A DNA stretch of 64,000 nucleotides, taken from positions 62,001-126,000 of the forward strand of contig NZ_ABCM01000002.1 of assembly GCF_000170795.1 (NCBI RefSeq). The letters run 5' to 3'. The position numbers and the translations under genes are program-made. How positions within the stretch are numbered: the stretch's first letter is position 1; the number at the start of each line of letters is the position of its first letter. The notes under the pieces are model-generated. The model was not told the DNA's origin. It saw only the letters and a program-made list of their open reading frames with translations, and did no database searches. Source of the stretch: Pedobacter sp. BAL39 (GTDB taxonomy: Bacteria > Bacteroidota > Bacteroidia > Sphingobacteriales > Sphingobacteriaceae). Below are positions 40,389 to 50,483 of this stretch, one piece after another.

Positions 40389-42536
40389 ATGAATGTAATA
40401 AAAAAATCGTTCGACTTGGGCGATGGAAGAACAATCGAAATTGAAACAGGAAAATTAGCAAAACAGGCTGATGGTTCTGTAGTGGTAAGAATGGGAGATA
40501 CCATGTTATTGGCTACTGTAGTATCTACTGTAGGCGCTAAATCTGGTGTTGACTTTTTACCTTTATCAGTAGATTATCAGGAGAAATATGCTGCCGCAGG
40601 CCGTATCCCTGGTGGTTTCCTGCGTCGTGAGGCAAGATTATCAGACTATGAGGTATTAATCTCCCGTTTGGTTGACCGTGCTTTGCGTCCAATGTTCCCT
40701 GAAGATTATCACTCAGATACTCAGGTAATGATCACTTTGATCTCTTCTGACAAAAATATCATGCCGGACTGCTTAGCTGGTCTTGCTGCATCAGCTGCAA
40801 TCGCTGTTTCAGACATCCCTTTCAACGGGCCGATCTCTGAAGTACGTGTAGCTAAAATTGATGGTCAGTTTGTCATCAACCCTTATGTAAGTGATCTGGA
40901 GCGTGCGACAATGGAATTCCTTGTTGCAGGTACTGAAAACGACATCGTGATGGTGGAAGGTGAAGCTGATGAGATCTCTGAATCTGACATGGTTGAAGCG
41001 ATTGAGTTCGCTCACAAAGCCATCGTTGTTCAGGTACAGGCTCAGAAAGAACTTGCTCAACTGGTAGGTAAAACTGAGAAACGTGCTTACTCACACGAAG
41101 ACAGCAACCCTGAGTTGAAAGAGAAAGTTTATGCTGCTACTTATGATAAAGTATATGCCATCGCAAAAAGCAACACCAGCAAAGGTGAGCGCGGTGATGC
41201 TTTCGGTGCTGTATTGATGGACTTCATCGCTACTTTAGGTGAAGATATCGATGACGTTACCGGATTCTTGTCAAAAAAATATTTCCATGATGTACAATAT
41301 GATGCCATCCGTAACCTGGTATTAGACGAAGGAATTCGTTTAGATGGTCGTGATGTACGCACCGTACGTCCAATCTGGAGCGAAGTTGGTTATCTTCCTT
41401 CTGCTCACGGTTCGGCAGTATTTACACGTGGTGAAACTCAGTCTTTGACCACTGTTACTTTAGGTTCTAAAGATGATGAGCAAATGATTGATGGTGCTTT
41501 CATCAATGGCTATAACAAATTCCTTTTACACTATAACTTCCCTGGATTCTCTACTGGTGAGGTTCGCCCGAACAGGGGTGCCGGCCGTCGCGAGATTGGT
41601 CATGGTAACCTTGCCATGCGCTCACTGAAGAAAGTATTGCCAGGAATTGAAGAAAACCCTTATACCATCCGTATCGTTTCTGATATCCTTGAGTCTAACG
41701 GTTCTTCATCTATGGCTACTGTTTGTGCGGGTACACTTGCACTGATGGATGCTGGTATCAAAATCAAAGCGCCGGTATCAGGTATTGCTATGGGATTGAT
41801 CACCGATGAGAAAACTGGTAAATACGCCATCCTTTCTGATATCCTTGGTGATGAAGATCACCTGGGTGACATGGACTTCAAGGTAACTGGTACTGAAAAA
41901 GGTATCGTTGCTTGTCAGATGGACTTGAAAATCAATGGTCTGAAATGGGAAGTGTTGACAAACGCTTTAAACCAGGCTAAAGAAGCCCGTCTTCACATCT
42001 TAAATGAAATGAAGAAAACGATTGCTGCGCCTCGTGAGGATTACAAAGATCACGCGCCACGTATCGTTTCCCTGAGCATTGATAAAGAATTCATCGGTGC
42101 TGTAATCGGGCCCGGTGGTAAAATCATCCAGGAAATGCAACGTGAAACTGGTGCTTCTATCTCTATCGAAGAGGTGGGTAACAAAGGTATCGTTGAAGTA
42201 TTTGCAGATAACAAAGCTTCAATTGACGCTGCTGTTGCACGCATCAATGCCATCGCTGCTAAACCAGAGATCGGTGCAATCTATGATGGTAAAGTGAAAT
42301 CTATCATGCCTTTCGGTGCATTCGTAGAGATCATGCCAGGTAAAGATGGATTACTGCACATCTCGGAAATCGACTGGACCCGTCTGGAAACGATGGATGG
42401 TGTGTTCAAAGAAGGTGATAAACTTCAGGTGAAACTGTTGGATATTGATAAACAAGGTAAAATGAAACTTTCCAGAAAAGTGTTGTTGCCTCGTCCTCCA
42501 AAACCAGAAGGAGCTCCTGCCAACAAACCAGCATAG
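40389..42536 (+). CDS. pnp: Polyribonucleotide nucleotidyltransferase (PNPase)
   Basis: A 715-aa phosphorolytic 3'-5' exoribonuclease. Two RNase PH-like cores are visible (first about residues 10-220, with '[20 protein letters not shown]'; second about 315-540, with '[20 protein letters not shown]', '[20 protein letters not shown]' and '[20 protein letters not shown]'). They are followed by a KH domain with GxxG loop '[12 protein letters not shown]' (about 568-580) and an S1 domain ('[20 protein letters not shown]', about 630-650). It degrades mRNA and is part of the degradosome in many bacteria. A strong terminator follows. Confidence 0.98.
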   Translation: MNVIKKSFDLGDGRTIEIETGKLAKQADGSVVVRMGDTMLLATVVSTVGAKSGVDFLPLSVDYQEKYAAAGRIPGGFLRREARLSDYEVLISRLVDRALRPMFPEDYHSDTQVMITLISSDKNIMPDCLAGLAASAAIAVSDIPFNGPISEVRVAKIDGQFVINPYVSDLERATMEFLVAGTENDIVMVEGEADEISESDMVEAIEFAHKAIVVQVQAQKELAQLVGKTEKRAYSHEDSNPELKEKVYAATYDKVYAIAKSNTSKGERGDAFGAVLMDFIATLGEDIDDVTGFLSKKYFHDVQYDAIRNLVLDEGIRLDGRDVRTVRPIWSEVGYLPSAHGSAVFTRGETQSLTTVTLGSKDDEQMIDGAFINGYNKFLLHYNFPGFSTGEVRPNRGAGRREIGHGNLAMRSLKKVLPGIEENPYTIRIVSDILESNGSSSMATVCAGTLALMDAGIKIKAPVSGIAMGLITDEKTGKYAILSDILGDEDHLGDMDFKVTGTEKGIVACQMDLKINGLKWEVLTNALNQAKEARLHILNEMKKTIAAPREDYKDHAPRIVSLSIDKEFIGAVIGPGGKIIQEMQRETGASISIEEVGNKGIVEVFADNKASIDAAVARINAIAAKPEIGAIYDGKVKSIMPFGAFVEIMPGKDGLLHISEIDWTRLETMDGVFKEGDKLQVKLLDIDKQGKMKLSRKVLLPRPPKPEGAPANKPA

Positions 42537-42558
42537 TTTCAATAGAAATTGACAAAGG

Positions 42559-42591
42559 AAACCCGCATCATTCAGTTGATGCGGGTTTTTT
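42559..42591 (+). terminator. Rho-independent terminator after pnp
   Basis: A 12-bp perfect stem (AAACCCGCATCA / TGATGCGGGTTT) with a short loop is followed by six T, 22 bp after the pnp stop codon. Confidence 0.9.
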
Positions 42592-42678
42592 ATTTGCGAC
42601 TGTTTTATTAACGTTCATAGCTATTTTATTTGTCAAGGTATCTATAGCTTTGTGGTCTTAACAACGTCACCGCTCAGC

Positions 42679-44424
42679 ATGGCAAAAGTCAAAGAAATTG
42701 AACAGCGTAAAAGAAAAGGAAATGGGATATTAGGCCTCCTAAAGCCTTATTCGGGAATGATCGCTTTCCTGATCCTCTTCCCATTGATCAGCAATGGATT
42801 GAACCTGTTACTGCCCAAACTGATTGGTCGTGGTATCGATACTTATACCAATGGCACATTTTCTTACAAGGTTGTCATCACAGAGTTCCTCATCGTCTCG
42901 CTGGTCATCTTTGTGTTCAGCTATTTACAAAGTATTGTACAGACCTATGCTTCAGAGCGTGTGGCGCGCGACCTCAGGACCAGGGTGGCCGATAAGATTT
43001 CCCGGCAGAGTTTTGTTTTTATTGAAGAGGTCCATCCGGCAAAGTTGCTGACCAACCTGACCGCAGACATTGATTCCATTAAACTGTTCATATCGCAGGC
43101 GATCGTATCTATCGTTTCTTCTCTTTTTATCATCATCGGTGCAAGTGTGCTGCTGCTGATCATCAACTGGAAACTCGGATTGGCGGTTATGGCGATCATC
43201 CCTATCATAGGAGGTGCCTTTTACTTTGTTTTTGGTAAGGTAAAAGTACTTTTCAAACAGAGCAGGGAGATGACAGATCAACTAAATAAAGTCATCAACG
43301 AGAGCATCCTCGGCGCAGCGCTGATCCGTGTGATCAATTCGCAAATGATGGAGTATGATAAATTTTTGACAGCAAGCACGCAGGCTAAAAATATTGGAAT
43401 GAGTATCCTCCGTCTTTTTGCCTGGCTGAGCCCCATCATTACCTTTACTGCAAGCATGGCGGGGCTGACCATCCTCGTTTTAGGCGGCCATTTTGTGATC
43501 AGCGGCAGCATGACCCTGGGCGATTTTGCAGCGTTCAACAGCTACCTGGCTTTACTCATCTTTCCGATTCTTGTGATTGGTTTCATGAGTAGTGTGATTG
43601 CGCAGGCTTCCGCTTCTTATGGCAGGATCGAACAGGTGCTGGAAAAAGAGGACCTGCCTGAAACGGGTACAGAGAAGAAGGAACTTAGCGGGGCTATAGA
43701 AATGAAAGATGTTTCTGTTAGTTACGGGGAGACTGCCGTTTTAAAGGAGATCTCTATTGACATTCATCCTGGGGCCAGGATTGCCGTGATCGGCCCAACA
43801 GCGGCAGGGAAAACTCAGCTGCTGTACCTGCTCACCGGACTGATCTCTCCCTCAAAAGGGGAAGTGCTGTTTGATGGGAACCCCATAAGTGCCTATAACA
43901 GCGAACACTTCCATAGCCAGGTCGGCTTTGTCTTTCAGGACAGTATTCTTTTTAACATGAGCATCCGTGAAAATATTGCCTTCAGCGAACTGGTGACCGA
44001 TGTTTCACTTGAAAGGGCAATTGCTACGGCAGAGCTGGAGAACTTCATCAATGAGCTGCCTGAGGGACTTGATACCATAGTTTCTGAGCGAGGCCTGAGC
44101 TTGTCCGGCGGACAAAAACAACGCATGATGCTCGCCCGTGCATTGGCCATTGAGCCTAAGATCTTGCTGCTGGATGACTTTACCGCCCGTGTGGATGTTC
44201 AGACTGAAGCTAAGATACTGGAGAACATCCGCACCAATTATCCTGGGATCACCCTGATCTCCGTTACGCAGAAGATTGCCCCCATCACACAATATGAACA
44301 AATCATACTCCTGATGCAGGGCGAGAAGCTGGCGTCGGGCACTCACCAGCAGCTCATGCAGCGCAGCCCGGAATATGTACAGATCTTTAACTCCCAGCAA
44401 AGTACCAATCAGTATGAACTATAA
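42679..44424 (+). CDS. ABC exporter half-transporter A (degenerate-site subunit)
   Basis: A 581-aa fused TM-NBD half-transporter: six TM helices (about residues 15-310) and an ATPase domain (about 335-575). Walker A is GPTAAGKT (about 372), the signature is canonical LSGGQ ('LSLSGGQKQRMML', about 473). Walker B reads ILLLDDFTA, so the catalytic Glu is Asp, and the H-loop reads 'SVTQKI', so His is replaced by Gln. These changes mark the non-hydrolytic site of a heterodimer; the partner is the next gene. I choose the ATG at 42679 (MAKVKEIEQRKRKG); the GTG at 42652 would add nine residues. The substrate may be a lipid or drug; it is not readable. Confidence 0.93.
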   Translation: MAKVKEIEQRKRKGNGILGLLKPYSGMIAFLILFPLISNGLNLLLPKLIGRGIDTYTNGTFSYKVVITEFLIVSLVIFVFSYLQSIVQTYASERVARDLRTRVADKISRQSFVFIEEVHPAKLLTNLTADIDSIKLFISQAIVSIVSSLFIIIGASVLLLIINWKLGLAVMAIIPIIGGAFYFVFGKVKVLFKQSREMTDQLNKVINESILGAALIRVINSQMMEYDKFLTASTQAKNIGMSILRLFAWLSPIITFTASMAGLTILVLGGHFVISGSMTLGDFAAFNSYLALLIFPILVIGFMSSVIAQASASYGRIEQVLEKEDLPETGTEKKELSGAIEMKDVSVSYGETAVLKEISIDIHPGARIAVIGPTAAGKTQLLYLLTGLISPSKGEVLFDGNPISAYNSEHFHSQVGFVFQDSILFNMSIRENIAFSELVTDVSLERAIATAELENFINELPEGLDTIVSERGLSLSGGQKQRMMLARALAIEPKILLLDDFTARVDVQTEAKILENIRTNYPGITLISVTQKIAPITQYEQIILLMQGEKLASGTHQQLMQRSPEYVQIFNSQQSTNQYEL

Positions 44425-46177
44425 TTTAAACAGCCAGCCTGTCGCGGAGAAAAAAGCGTCTACAATTTCCGGACTGAGGAGTTTATTGAACCTGGTGTCA
44501 GAAGAGAAACGAAAACTGATTACCGCACTGTTCTCCATACTGGTCAATTCCGGCCTTAACCTGCTCGGGCCATTCCTGATTGGTTATACGATCGACAAGT
44601 ATATCCAGACGAAGCAATTTCATGGTGTGCTGGTCTTTGCTGCCATTTTGCTGGGCATCTACCTGGTTACTTTTGTCACAAATTATTTCCAGACCCAGTT
44701 GATGGGAGGGGTGGGGCAACGGATCATCCTCAAGCTGAGTAATTCGATCTTTAATAAGATACAAGAACTGCCGGTGGCCTTTTTTAACGACAATAAAGCT
44801 GGCGATCTGATTTCAAGGGTCAATAATGACACCGATAAGCTGAATCAGTTTTTCTCGCAAGCGCTGATGCAGTTTGTCGCAAGCATCGTGCTTATGGCCG
44901 GCTCGGGGATATTCCTGTTGGTGATCAACTTTAAATTGGGACTGGCCACATTAATTCCAGCAGTATTCATCATCCTGTTTACGAAGGTGATCTCACCATG
45001 GGTGAAACGCAGAAATGCACAAAACCTGACCAGTGCAGGGGCCATGAGTGCGGAGATCCAGGAGAGCCTGAACAACTTTAAGGTGATCATTGCCTTCAAC
45101 AGGCGTGATTATTTCAGGAAACGCTTTGATGTAGCAAACCTGCAGAACTATAAAACGGCCATCCGCGCAGCAATGGCTAACGGTGTTTTTCTTCCTGTCT
45201 TCGGCTTGTTCTCCAGTCTGGCACAGCTGATGGTGCTTTCTTATGGCATCTACCTCATCATGGAACGGGATTTTACCGTTGGGCTGCTTGTCAGCTACCT
45301 TTCTTATGCCACCAACTTTTATAACCCTTTAAGGCAGCTGGCATCACTATGGACCAGCTTCCAGGTGGCCTTAGCAAGCTGGGACCGTATTGCACAAATC
45401 CTGACGCTGGAGAATAACCTTCCGGTCATTGCAGATGGCGCGCAGCGGGAAATGAATACTGCCGTCATGTCTTTTGAAAATGTTCATTTCGGATATTTGG
45501 AAGGTAAAGAAATCCTGCACAACATCAGCTTCAGGCTTGATGCTGGAAAGACCTATGCGCTGGTGGGGCCAACTGGTGGTGGCAAGACAACCACCGCATC
45601 TATCATGGCGCGTTTATACGATCCGCAAAAGGGAAAGGTGCTGCTGAAGGGAAGGGACATCCGTTCTTATACCCCTGCAGAAAGGGCGCAACGGATCGGC
45701 TTCATCCTGCAGGAACCTTTTCTGTTTGCGGGGACAATGAAAGAAAATATTTTATACAGCAACGATCGCTATAAAGGTTACGGCAATGAACAGTTCCTTA
45801 AGGTATTGCAGGAGGCTAAACTGGAAGCTTTACTGGTTTCTTTTGAAAAAGGTCTGGATACGGTGGTTTCCTCTGGGGGCGACAGCTTAAGTTTGGGCCA
45901 GAAGCAGCTGGTGGCCTTTATGCGTGCCGTACTGCGCAAGCCTGACCTCCTGATCCTTGATGAGGCAACGGCAAATATTGATACGCTGACGGAGCAGCTG
46001 CTGGAGCTGATCCTGAAACAGTTGCCGCAAGAGACTACATTGGTGATCATTGCACACAGACTGAATACCATTGAGAATGCCGATGAGATTTTCTTTATCA
46101 ACTCAGGGGAGCTGACACCCGCAGGATCATTCAACGATGCCCTGGATAAGCTGATGCGGGGCAAGCGGATCAGCTAG
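44414..46177 (+). CDS. ABC exporter half-transporter B (catalytic-site subunit)
   Basis: A 587-aa TM-NBD half-transporter. Walker A is GPTGGGKT (about 384), Walker B is intact LLILDEATA with the catalytic Glu (about 511) and the H-loop His is present ('IIAHRLNTI', about 545). The signature is changed to LSLGQ ('SLSLGQKQLVAFM'). That signature completes the degenerate site formed with subunit A, whereas its own Walker A/B pairs with the intact LSGGQ of A. The start overlaps the end of gene A by 11 bp, indicating translational coupling and a heterodimeric exporter of the BmrCD/TM287-288 kind. I choose the ATG at 44414 (MNYNLNSQPVAEKK). Confidence 0.94.
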   Translation: MNYNLNSQPVAEKKASTISGLRSLLNLVSEEKRKLITALFSILVNSGLNLLGPFLIGYTIDKYIQTKQFHGVLVFAAILLGIYLVTFVTNYFQTQLMGGVGQRIILKLSNSIFNKIQELPVAFFNDNKAGDLISRVNNDTDKLNQFFSQALMQFVASIVLMAGSGIFLLVINFKLGLATLIPAVFIILFTKVISPWVKRRNAQNLTSAGAMSAEIQESLNNFKVIIAFNRRDYFRKRFDVANLQNYKTAIRAAMANGVFLPVFGLFSSLAQLMVLSYGIYLIMERDFTVGLLVSYLSYATNFYNPLRQLASLWTSFQVALASWDRIAQILTLENNLPVIADGAQREMNTAVMSFENVHFGYLEGKEILHNISFRLDAGKTYALVGPTGGGKTTTASIMARLYDPQKGKVLLKGRDIRSYTPAERAQRIGFILQEPFLFAGTMKENILYSNDRYKGYGNEQFLKVLQEAKLEALLVSFEKGLDTVVSSGGDSLSLGQKQLVAFMRAVLRKPDLLILDEATANIDTLTEQLLELILKQLPQETTLVIIAHRLNTIENADEIFFINSGELTPAGSFNDALDKLMRGKRIS

Positions 46178-46276
46178 TCTGAAAAATGCCACATAATTCT
46201 CATGATGTTCGCTTTGTTAGGTGACAATGGCTTATTTTTTTATATTTACTCCATAAACTTCCTTTAACTACCGGAT

Positions 46277-46948
46277 ATGAAGCACCTCATTGCACCCTCT
46301 GTACTTTCTGCTGATTTTGCCAACCTTCAACGTGATATTGAAATGATCAATTCCAGTGCTGCAGATTGGTTTCATGTAGATGTGATGGATGGTGTGTTTG
46401 TACCCAATATCTCATTCGGCTTCCCGGTGATGGAAGCCATAAAAAAATATGCCACGAAACCACTGGATGTGCATTTGATGATCGTTAACCCCGATCAGTA
46501 TATTGAGCGTTTTGCCGCCGCTGGTGCTCATCTGATTACGGTACATTATGAGGCCTGCATACACCTTCACAGGACGGTACAGTCGATCCATGCGGCAGGT
46601 TGCAAAGCCGGTGTGGCCATCAACCCCCATACGCCGGTAAGCTTGCTCAGGGACATCCTGCCGGACCTTGATCTGGTTCTGGTGATGTCGGTAAACCCGG
46701 GCTTCGGCGGACAGAAATTTATTCCCAATACGTACAACAAACTTCGGGAACTGAAGGCGATGGCAAATGACTTAAACCCGGAGCTCATCATTGAAGTAGA
46801 CGGAGGGGTGGGCATCCATAACCTCGGCGAGCTGATTGCCGCGGGGGCTGCAGCCTTTGTGGCGGGCAATGCCATCTTCGCCGCAGAGTCGCCCATACAG
46901 ATGATTGCTGAAATGAAAAATCTGGATCCGGGAATCAAGACCATCTAA
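46277..46948 (+). CDS. rpe: Ribulose-phosphate 3-epimerase
   Basis: A 223-aa TIM-barrel enzyme that interconverts ribulose-5-phosphate and xylulose-5-phosphate in the pentose phosphate pathway. Family motifs are 'APSVLSADFANLQRDIEMIN', 'WFHVDVMDGVFVPNISFG' (metal ligands His/Asp), 'LDVHLMIVNPDQYI', 'LVLVMSVNPGFGGQKFIPNT' and 'IEVDGGVGIHNLGELIAAGA'. It is followed only 7 bp later by a TonB-dependent receptor, so the two may share a transcript although their functions are unrelated. Confidence 0.97.
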   Translation: MKHLIAPSVLSADFANLQRDIEMINSSAADWFHVDVMDGVFVPNISFGFPVMEAIKKYATKPLDVHLMIVNPDQYIERFAAAGAHLITVHYEACIHLHRTVQSIHAAGCKAGVAINPHTPVSLLRDILPDLDLVLVMSVNPGFGGQKFIPNTYNKLRELKAMANDLNPELIIEVDGGVGIHNLGELIAAGAAAFVAGNAIFAAESPIQMIAEMKNLDPGIKTI

Positions 46949-46955
46949 GAGGCTG

Positions 46956-49361
46956 ATGTCCAAAATATACCTGCTGTTTTTAAGTATGCTGCTTATCCCC
47001 GCCTTGCTGAGGGCGCAGCCACTTGTCAAAATTACAGGCAAACTAACGGACGAAAATAAACATCCACTGCCCAAAGTCACCGTCATGGTGGTTGGTCAGA
47101 GCCAGTCGACACTTACCGACGAAAATGGCAACTACACCATTTATTCAATTACTACTGCCTTCACCCTGAAATACAATCTGCTGGGTTACAAAACCGTCAT
47201 GCTCCAGGTGGAGCATGAGCAGGCAGGGCGAGTGGTTCAGGACGTAGTGCTGGAGGCCAGCGTCAGCGAGCTGGAACAGGTCACCATCACCACCAGGCAA
47301 AACCAGCTGAGCAATAGCATCACCCTGAACATCGCTGATGTATCATCCATGCCTTCCGCCTCCGGAAACTTTGAAACGCTGATCAAAACCCTGCCGGGTG
47401 TATCGGTCAACAATGAGCTGAGCGCGCAGTACAGCGTCCGTGGCGGCAACTTCGATGAGAACCTGGTCTACATCAATGATATTGAAATCAACAGGCCTGT
47501 GCTCATCAGGAATGGACAGCAGGAGGGACTGAGCTCCATCAACAGCGAACTGCTCAGCTCGGCAAAGTTCTCTGCCGGTGGTTTCGAGGCACGCTATGGT
47601 GATAAGCTGTCGTCGGTGCTCGACTTAAAATACGGGCGTCCAGACAGCACGCAGGCTACACTGATTGCCGGGTTGACAGGCGCTTCCTTCAGCACTAAAA
47701 TTTTATATGAAAATAGTTATCTGCTTGCAGGAATGCGTTATAAGAATAATAACAGTGTCTTGAGCGGGCAGGATACCAGGGGGAGTTATACCCCCAGCTT
47801 TGGCGATGCACAGCTGATCTACCACCACAACATTTCCTCTAAATTCAGCCTCAACTTTCTCGGTAATTTCAACAGCGGGCTTTTTAAACTCGTCCCTGAA
47901 AACAGACAGACGGAATTTGGTACTTTAAATAAAACATTAAGACTGAACCTGAGCTATGACGGGGAGGAACAGGACGACTACCAGACGGCAGGGGCAGCAG
48001 TGACGGCCGTATATACACCTGTTTCCAATCTGGTGCTGCGTTGGATCAACAGCTACTTTAATACGCTGGAGCGGGAGCGCATAGACATTGCTGCAAGTTA
48101 TGACCTGGACGAGCTCAGCAACAACATTGGGGTAACGGATGGCATTCCTCAAAACAGCGGAAGCGGCGGGACAGGACGTTACATCAGCTATGCGCATAAC
48201 AACCTGACTTCAAATGTTTTTGCTTCTGAAATCAAGGCAGATCAGACTTTTAACAGTCATACGTTTTCCTGGGGTCTTCGGTTTGAGCATAAGAAATACA
48301 ATGATAACCTCTACGAATACAGCCAGGTAGATTCTGCGGGTTACTTTGTGAATAAAGGTCTGGGTGGCTTTTATGAAGGATATCAAATCAATGCACAGAA
48401 TAAACTGGCCATCCAGTATTTCACTGCATATACGCAGGATAGCTATAGCCTGTCGCCTCGTACTGATCTGCAACTTGGTGTGCGGGGGAACTTCAATACC
48501 TTCAGCAGGCAGCTGCTGATCAGTCCGCGCCTGCTGCTGGCCTATCGACCTGCCAGCAACAACCGCATCTTCCGCTTCAGCGCAGGGATCTACCAGCAGG
48601 CGCCAGACTACCGCAGTCTGCGGGACTTCCAGGGACTGCTAAACCTTGGTCAGAAGGCACAAAGGTCTTATAATACTTCCGGGGGACTGGACTATGCATT
48701 TGATGGCCTGGGCACACGATTGAAGTTCAGCACAGAACTATATTTCAAGTATCAGGACCGGCTGATCCCGTACATGATGGACAATGTAAGGATCAAATAC
48801 CTGGCGAACCAGCTGGCTACAGGATATACGATGGGGGCCGACTTTGGGGTCGGAGGGGAGTTTGTCAAAGACCTGATATCTTACTTCAGGGTGTCGCTGA
48901 TGAACGCCAGACAGGACATCCGAGGTGACAATGAAGGATACATGAAACGCCCGACGGATCAGCGCATCAACTTCTCTGCCTTTTTTCAGGACAGGCTGCA
49001 GAATAGCCCGGGTTATAAAGTGCATCTCAACCTGCTCTATGGTTCAAAACTCCCTGTGGGCGCCCCTTTGCTAAACCGTTATTCTGACAGTTTTAATATT
49101 CCTGCCTACAAAAGGATTGATATCGGCTTTTCAAAAGACTTTCTCGACGATTCTTCTCTTCGAAAGCCGGCTTTCCTGGATAAAAATTTCAGCTCCTTTG
49201 CTTTATTTGTAGAAATCTTCAATCTTTTGAACATAAATAACACAGTTTCTTATTTATGGCTCAGGGATATTGACAATGTACAATACGCCGTGCCCAATTA
49301 CCTTACCGGCAGGCAGCTGAACTTCAAATTAATCATTAAGTTTAAAAATTCCCACCACTAA
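46956..49361 (+). CDS. TonB-dependent receptor with CarboxypepD_reg-like domain
   Basis: An 801-aa outer-membrane protein: signal peptide (residues 1-21), a CarboxypepD_reg-like N-terminal domain (about 23-105, 'KITGKLTDENKHPLPKVTVM'), a plug (about 115-215, with 'TLPGVSVNNELSAQYSVRGG' and 'NFDENLVYINDIEINRPVLI') and a 22-strand barrel ending 'QLNFKLIIKFKNSHH'. It is shorter than SusC-type receptors, lacks the SusC-specific TonB-box extension and has no SusD partner, so it is not a polysaccharide-utilisation receptor of that type. The substrate is unknown (siderophore, metal or vitamin are possible). Confidence 0.93.
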   Translation: MSKIYLLFLSMLLIPALLRAQPLVKITGKLTDENKHPLPKVTVMVVGQSQSTLTDENGNYTIYSITTAFTLKYNLLGYKTVMLQVEHEQAGRVVQDVVLEASVSELEQVTITTRQNQLSNSITLNIADVSSMPSASGNFETLIKTLPGVSVNNELSAQYSVRGGNFDENLVYINDIEINRPVLIRNGQQEGLSSINSELLSSAKFSAGGFEARYGDKLSSVLDLKYGRPDSTQATLIAGLTGASFSTKILYENSYLLAGMRYKNNNSVLSGQDTRGSYTPSFGDAQLIYHHNISSKFSLNFLGNFNSGLFKLVPENRQTEFGTLNKTLRLNLSYDGEEQDDYQTAGAAVTAVYTPVSNLVLRWINSYFNTLERERIDIAASYDLDELSNNIGVTDGIPQNSGSGGTGRYISYAHNNLTSNVFASEIKADQTFNSHTFSWGLRFEHKKYNDNLYEYSQVDSAGYFVNKGLGGFYEGYQINAQNKLAIQYFTAYTQDSYSLSPRTDLQLGVRGNFNTFSRQLLISPRLLLAYRPASNNRIFRFSAGIYQQAPDYRSLRDFQGLLNLGQKAQRSYNTSGGLDYAFDGLGTRLKFSTELYFKYQDRLIPYMMDNVRIKYLANQLATGYTMGADFGVGGEFVKDLISYFRVSLMNARQDIRGDNEGYMKRPTDQRINFSAFFQDRLQNSPGYKVHLNLLYGSKLPVGAPLLNRYSDSFNIPAYKRIDIGFSKDFLDDSSLRKPAFLDKNFSSFALFVEIFNLLNINNTVSYLWLRDIDNVQYAVPNYLTGRQLNFKLIIKFKNSHH

Positions 49362-49407
49362 ATGGTATAAAATATTACATTTACAAACAATATAAATTAG
49401 CAATAAA

Positions 49408-50472
49408 ATGAGACATAATTTCGGCGCTGGACCCTGTATTTTACCACAGGAAGTTTTCAAGCAAGCATCACAAGCAGTATTAGATTTCAAAGACGGCTTG
49501 TCTATTCTGGAGATCTCGCACCGCACATCCGAGTTTGAGGGTGTCGTAGAAGAAGCTGGTAAGCTGGTTAAAGAATTGTTAAATGTTCCTGCCGGTTATT
49601 CCGTTCTCTTTTTACAAGGTGGCGCGAGCCTGCAATTTGCCATGGTTCCTATGAACCTCTTACCGGAAGGTAAAACTGCCAGTTATTTGGAAACTGGTGT
49701 ATGGGCAAACAAAGCGATCAAAGAAGTCGCTACTTTCGGAACTGCAAATATTGTGGCTTCCTCAAAATCATCAAACTTTACCTTCGTTCCTAAGGACTAC
49801 AGCATCCCTGAGGATAGTGCCTACTTCCATTGCACTTCCAACAATACCATTTATGGTACAGAGTTGTTCGACTTCCCTGAGACCAGCGTTCCTGTAGTTT
49901 GTGACATGTCTTCAGACATCATGAGCCGCGTGATTGACGTGAGCAAGTTCGACCTGATCTATGCTGGTGCACAGAAAAATATCGGCCCTGCAGGTTTAAC
50001 GGTAGTGATCGTAAAAGATGAGATCCTTGGTAAATCAGGAAGGAAAATCCCTTCCATGCTGGACTACAAAGTCCACATCGACGGCGGTTCTATGTACAAC
50101 ACGCCACCGGTATTCTCTATCTATGTAGCAATGCTGAACCTGAGGTGGTTAAAATCTAAAGGTGGTGTTGCGGAAATTGAAAGGGAAAACATCGCCAAAG
50201 CGAAAGCCTTATATACAGAGATCGACAGAAATCCTTTGTTTAAGGGTACCTGCGCTGTAGAAGACCGTTCCAGAATGAACGTTTGTTTCGTGATGGAAAA
50301 TCCGGAGCTGGAAAAGCCTTTCCTGAAATTCGTAGAGGAAAATGGCATCGAAGGTTTGAAAGGACACAGAAGTGTAGGCGGTTTCAGAGCTTCGATTTAT
50401 AATGCGCTGCCAATCACCAGCGTCCATACTTTAGTTGAATTAATGCAGATTTTTGCTGAAAAACACCCATAA
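49408..50472 (+). CDS. serC: Phosphoserine aminotransferase
   Basis: A 354-aa PLP-dependent aminotransferase, the second step of serine synthesis (3-phosphohydroxypyruvate to phosphoserine), also used in pyridoxine synthesis. The motifs '[18 protein letters not shown]', '[15 protein letters not shown]', '[18 protein letters not shown]' and '[20 protein letters not shown]' (the PLP Lys is in GAQKN) are present. It is directly followed by serA (11-bp gap) and then DUF1015, a cluster conserved in Bacteroidota. Confidence 0.97.
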   Translation: MRHNFGAGPCILPQEVFKQASQAVLDFKDGLSILEISHRTSEFEGVVEEAGKLVKELLNVPAGYSVLFLQGGASLQFAMVPMNLLPEGKTASYLETGVWANKAIKEVATFGTANIVASSKSSNFTFVPKDYSIPEDSAYFHCTSNNTIYGTELFDFPETSVPVVCDMSSDIMSRVIDVSKFDLIYAGAQKNIGPAGLTVVIVKDEILGKSGRKIPSMLDYKVHIDGGSMYNTPPVFSIYVAMLNLRWLKSKGGVAEIERENIAKAKALYTEIDRNPLFKGTCAVEDRSRMNVCFVMENPELEKPFLKFVEENGIEGLKGHRSVGGFRASIYNALPITSVHTLVELMQIFAEKHP

Positions 50473-50483
50473 AAGATAGATTA

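Noticed and set aside
42627-42652. Promoter with TAGCTTTG before the ABC exporter genes
   Set aside because: A TTTG element is present but only about 12 nt upstream, far short of the expected 19-21 nt, so no promoter is called.
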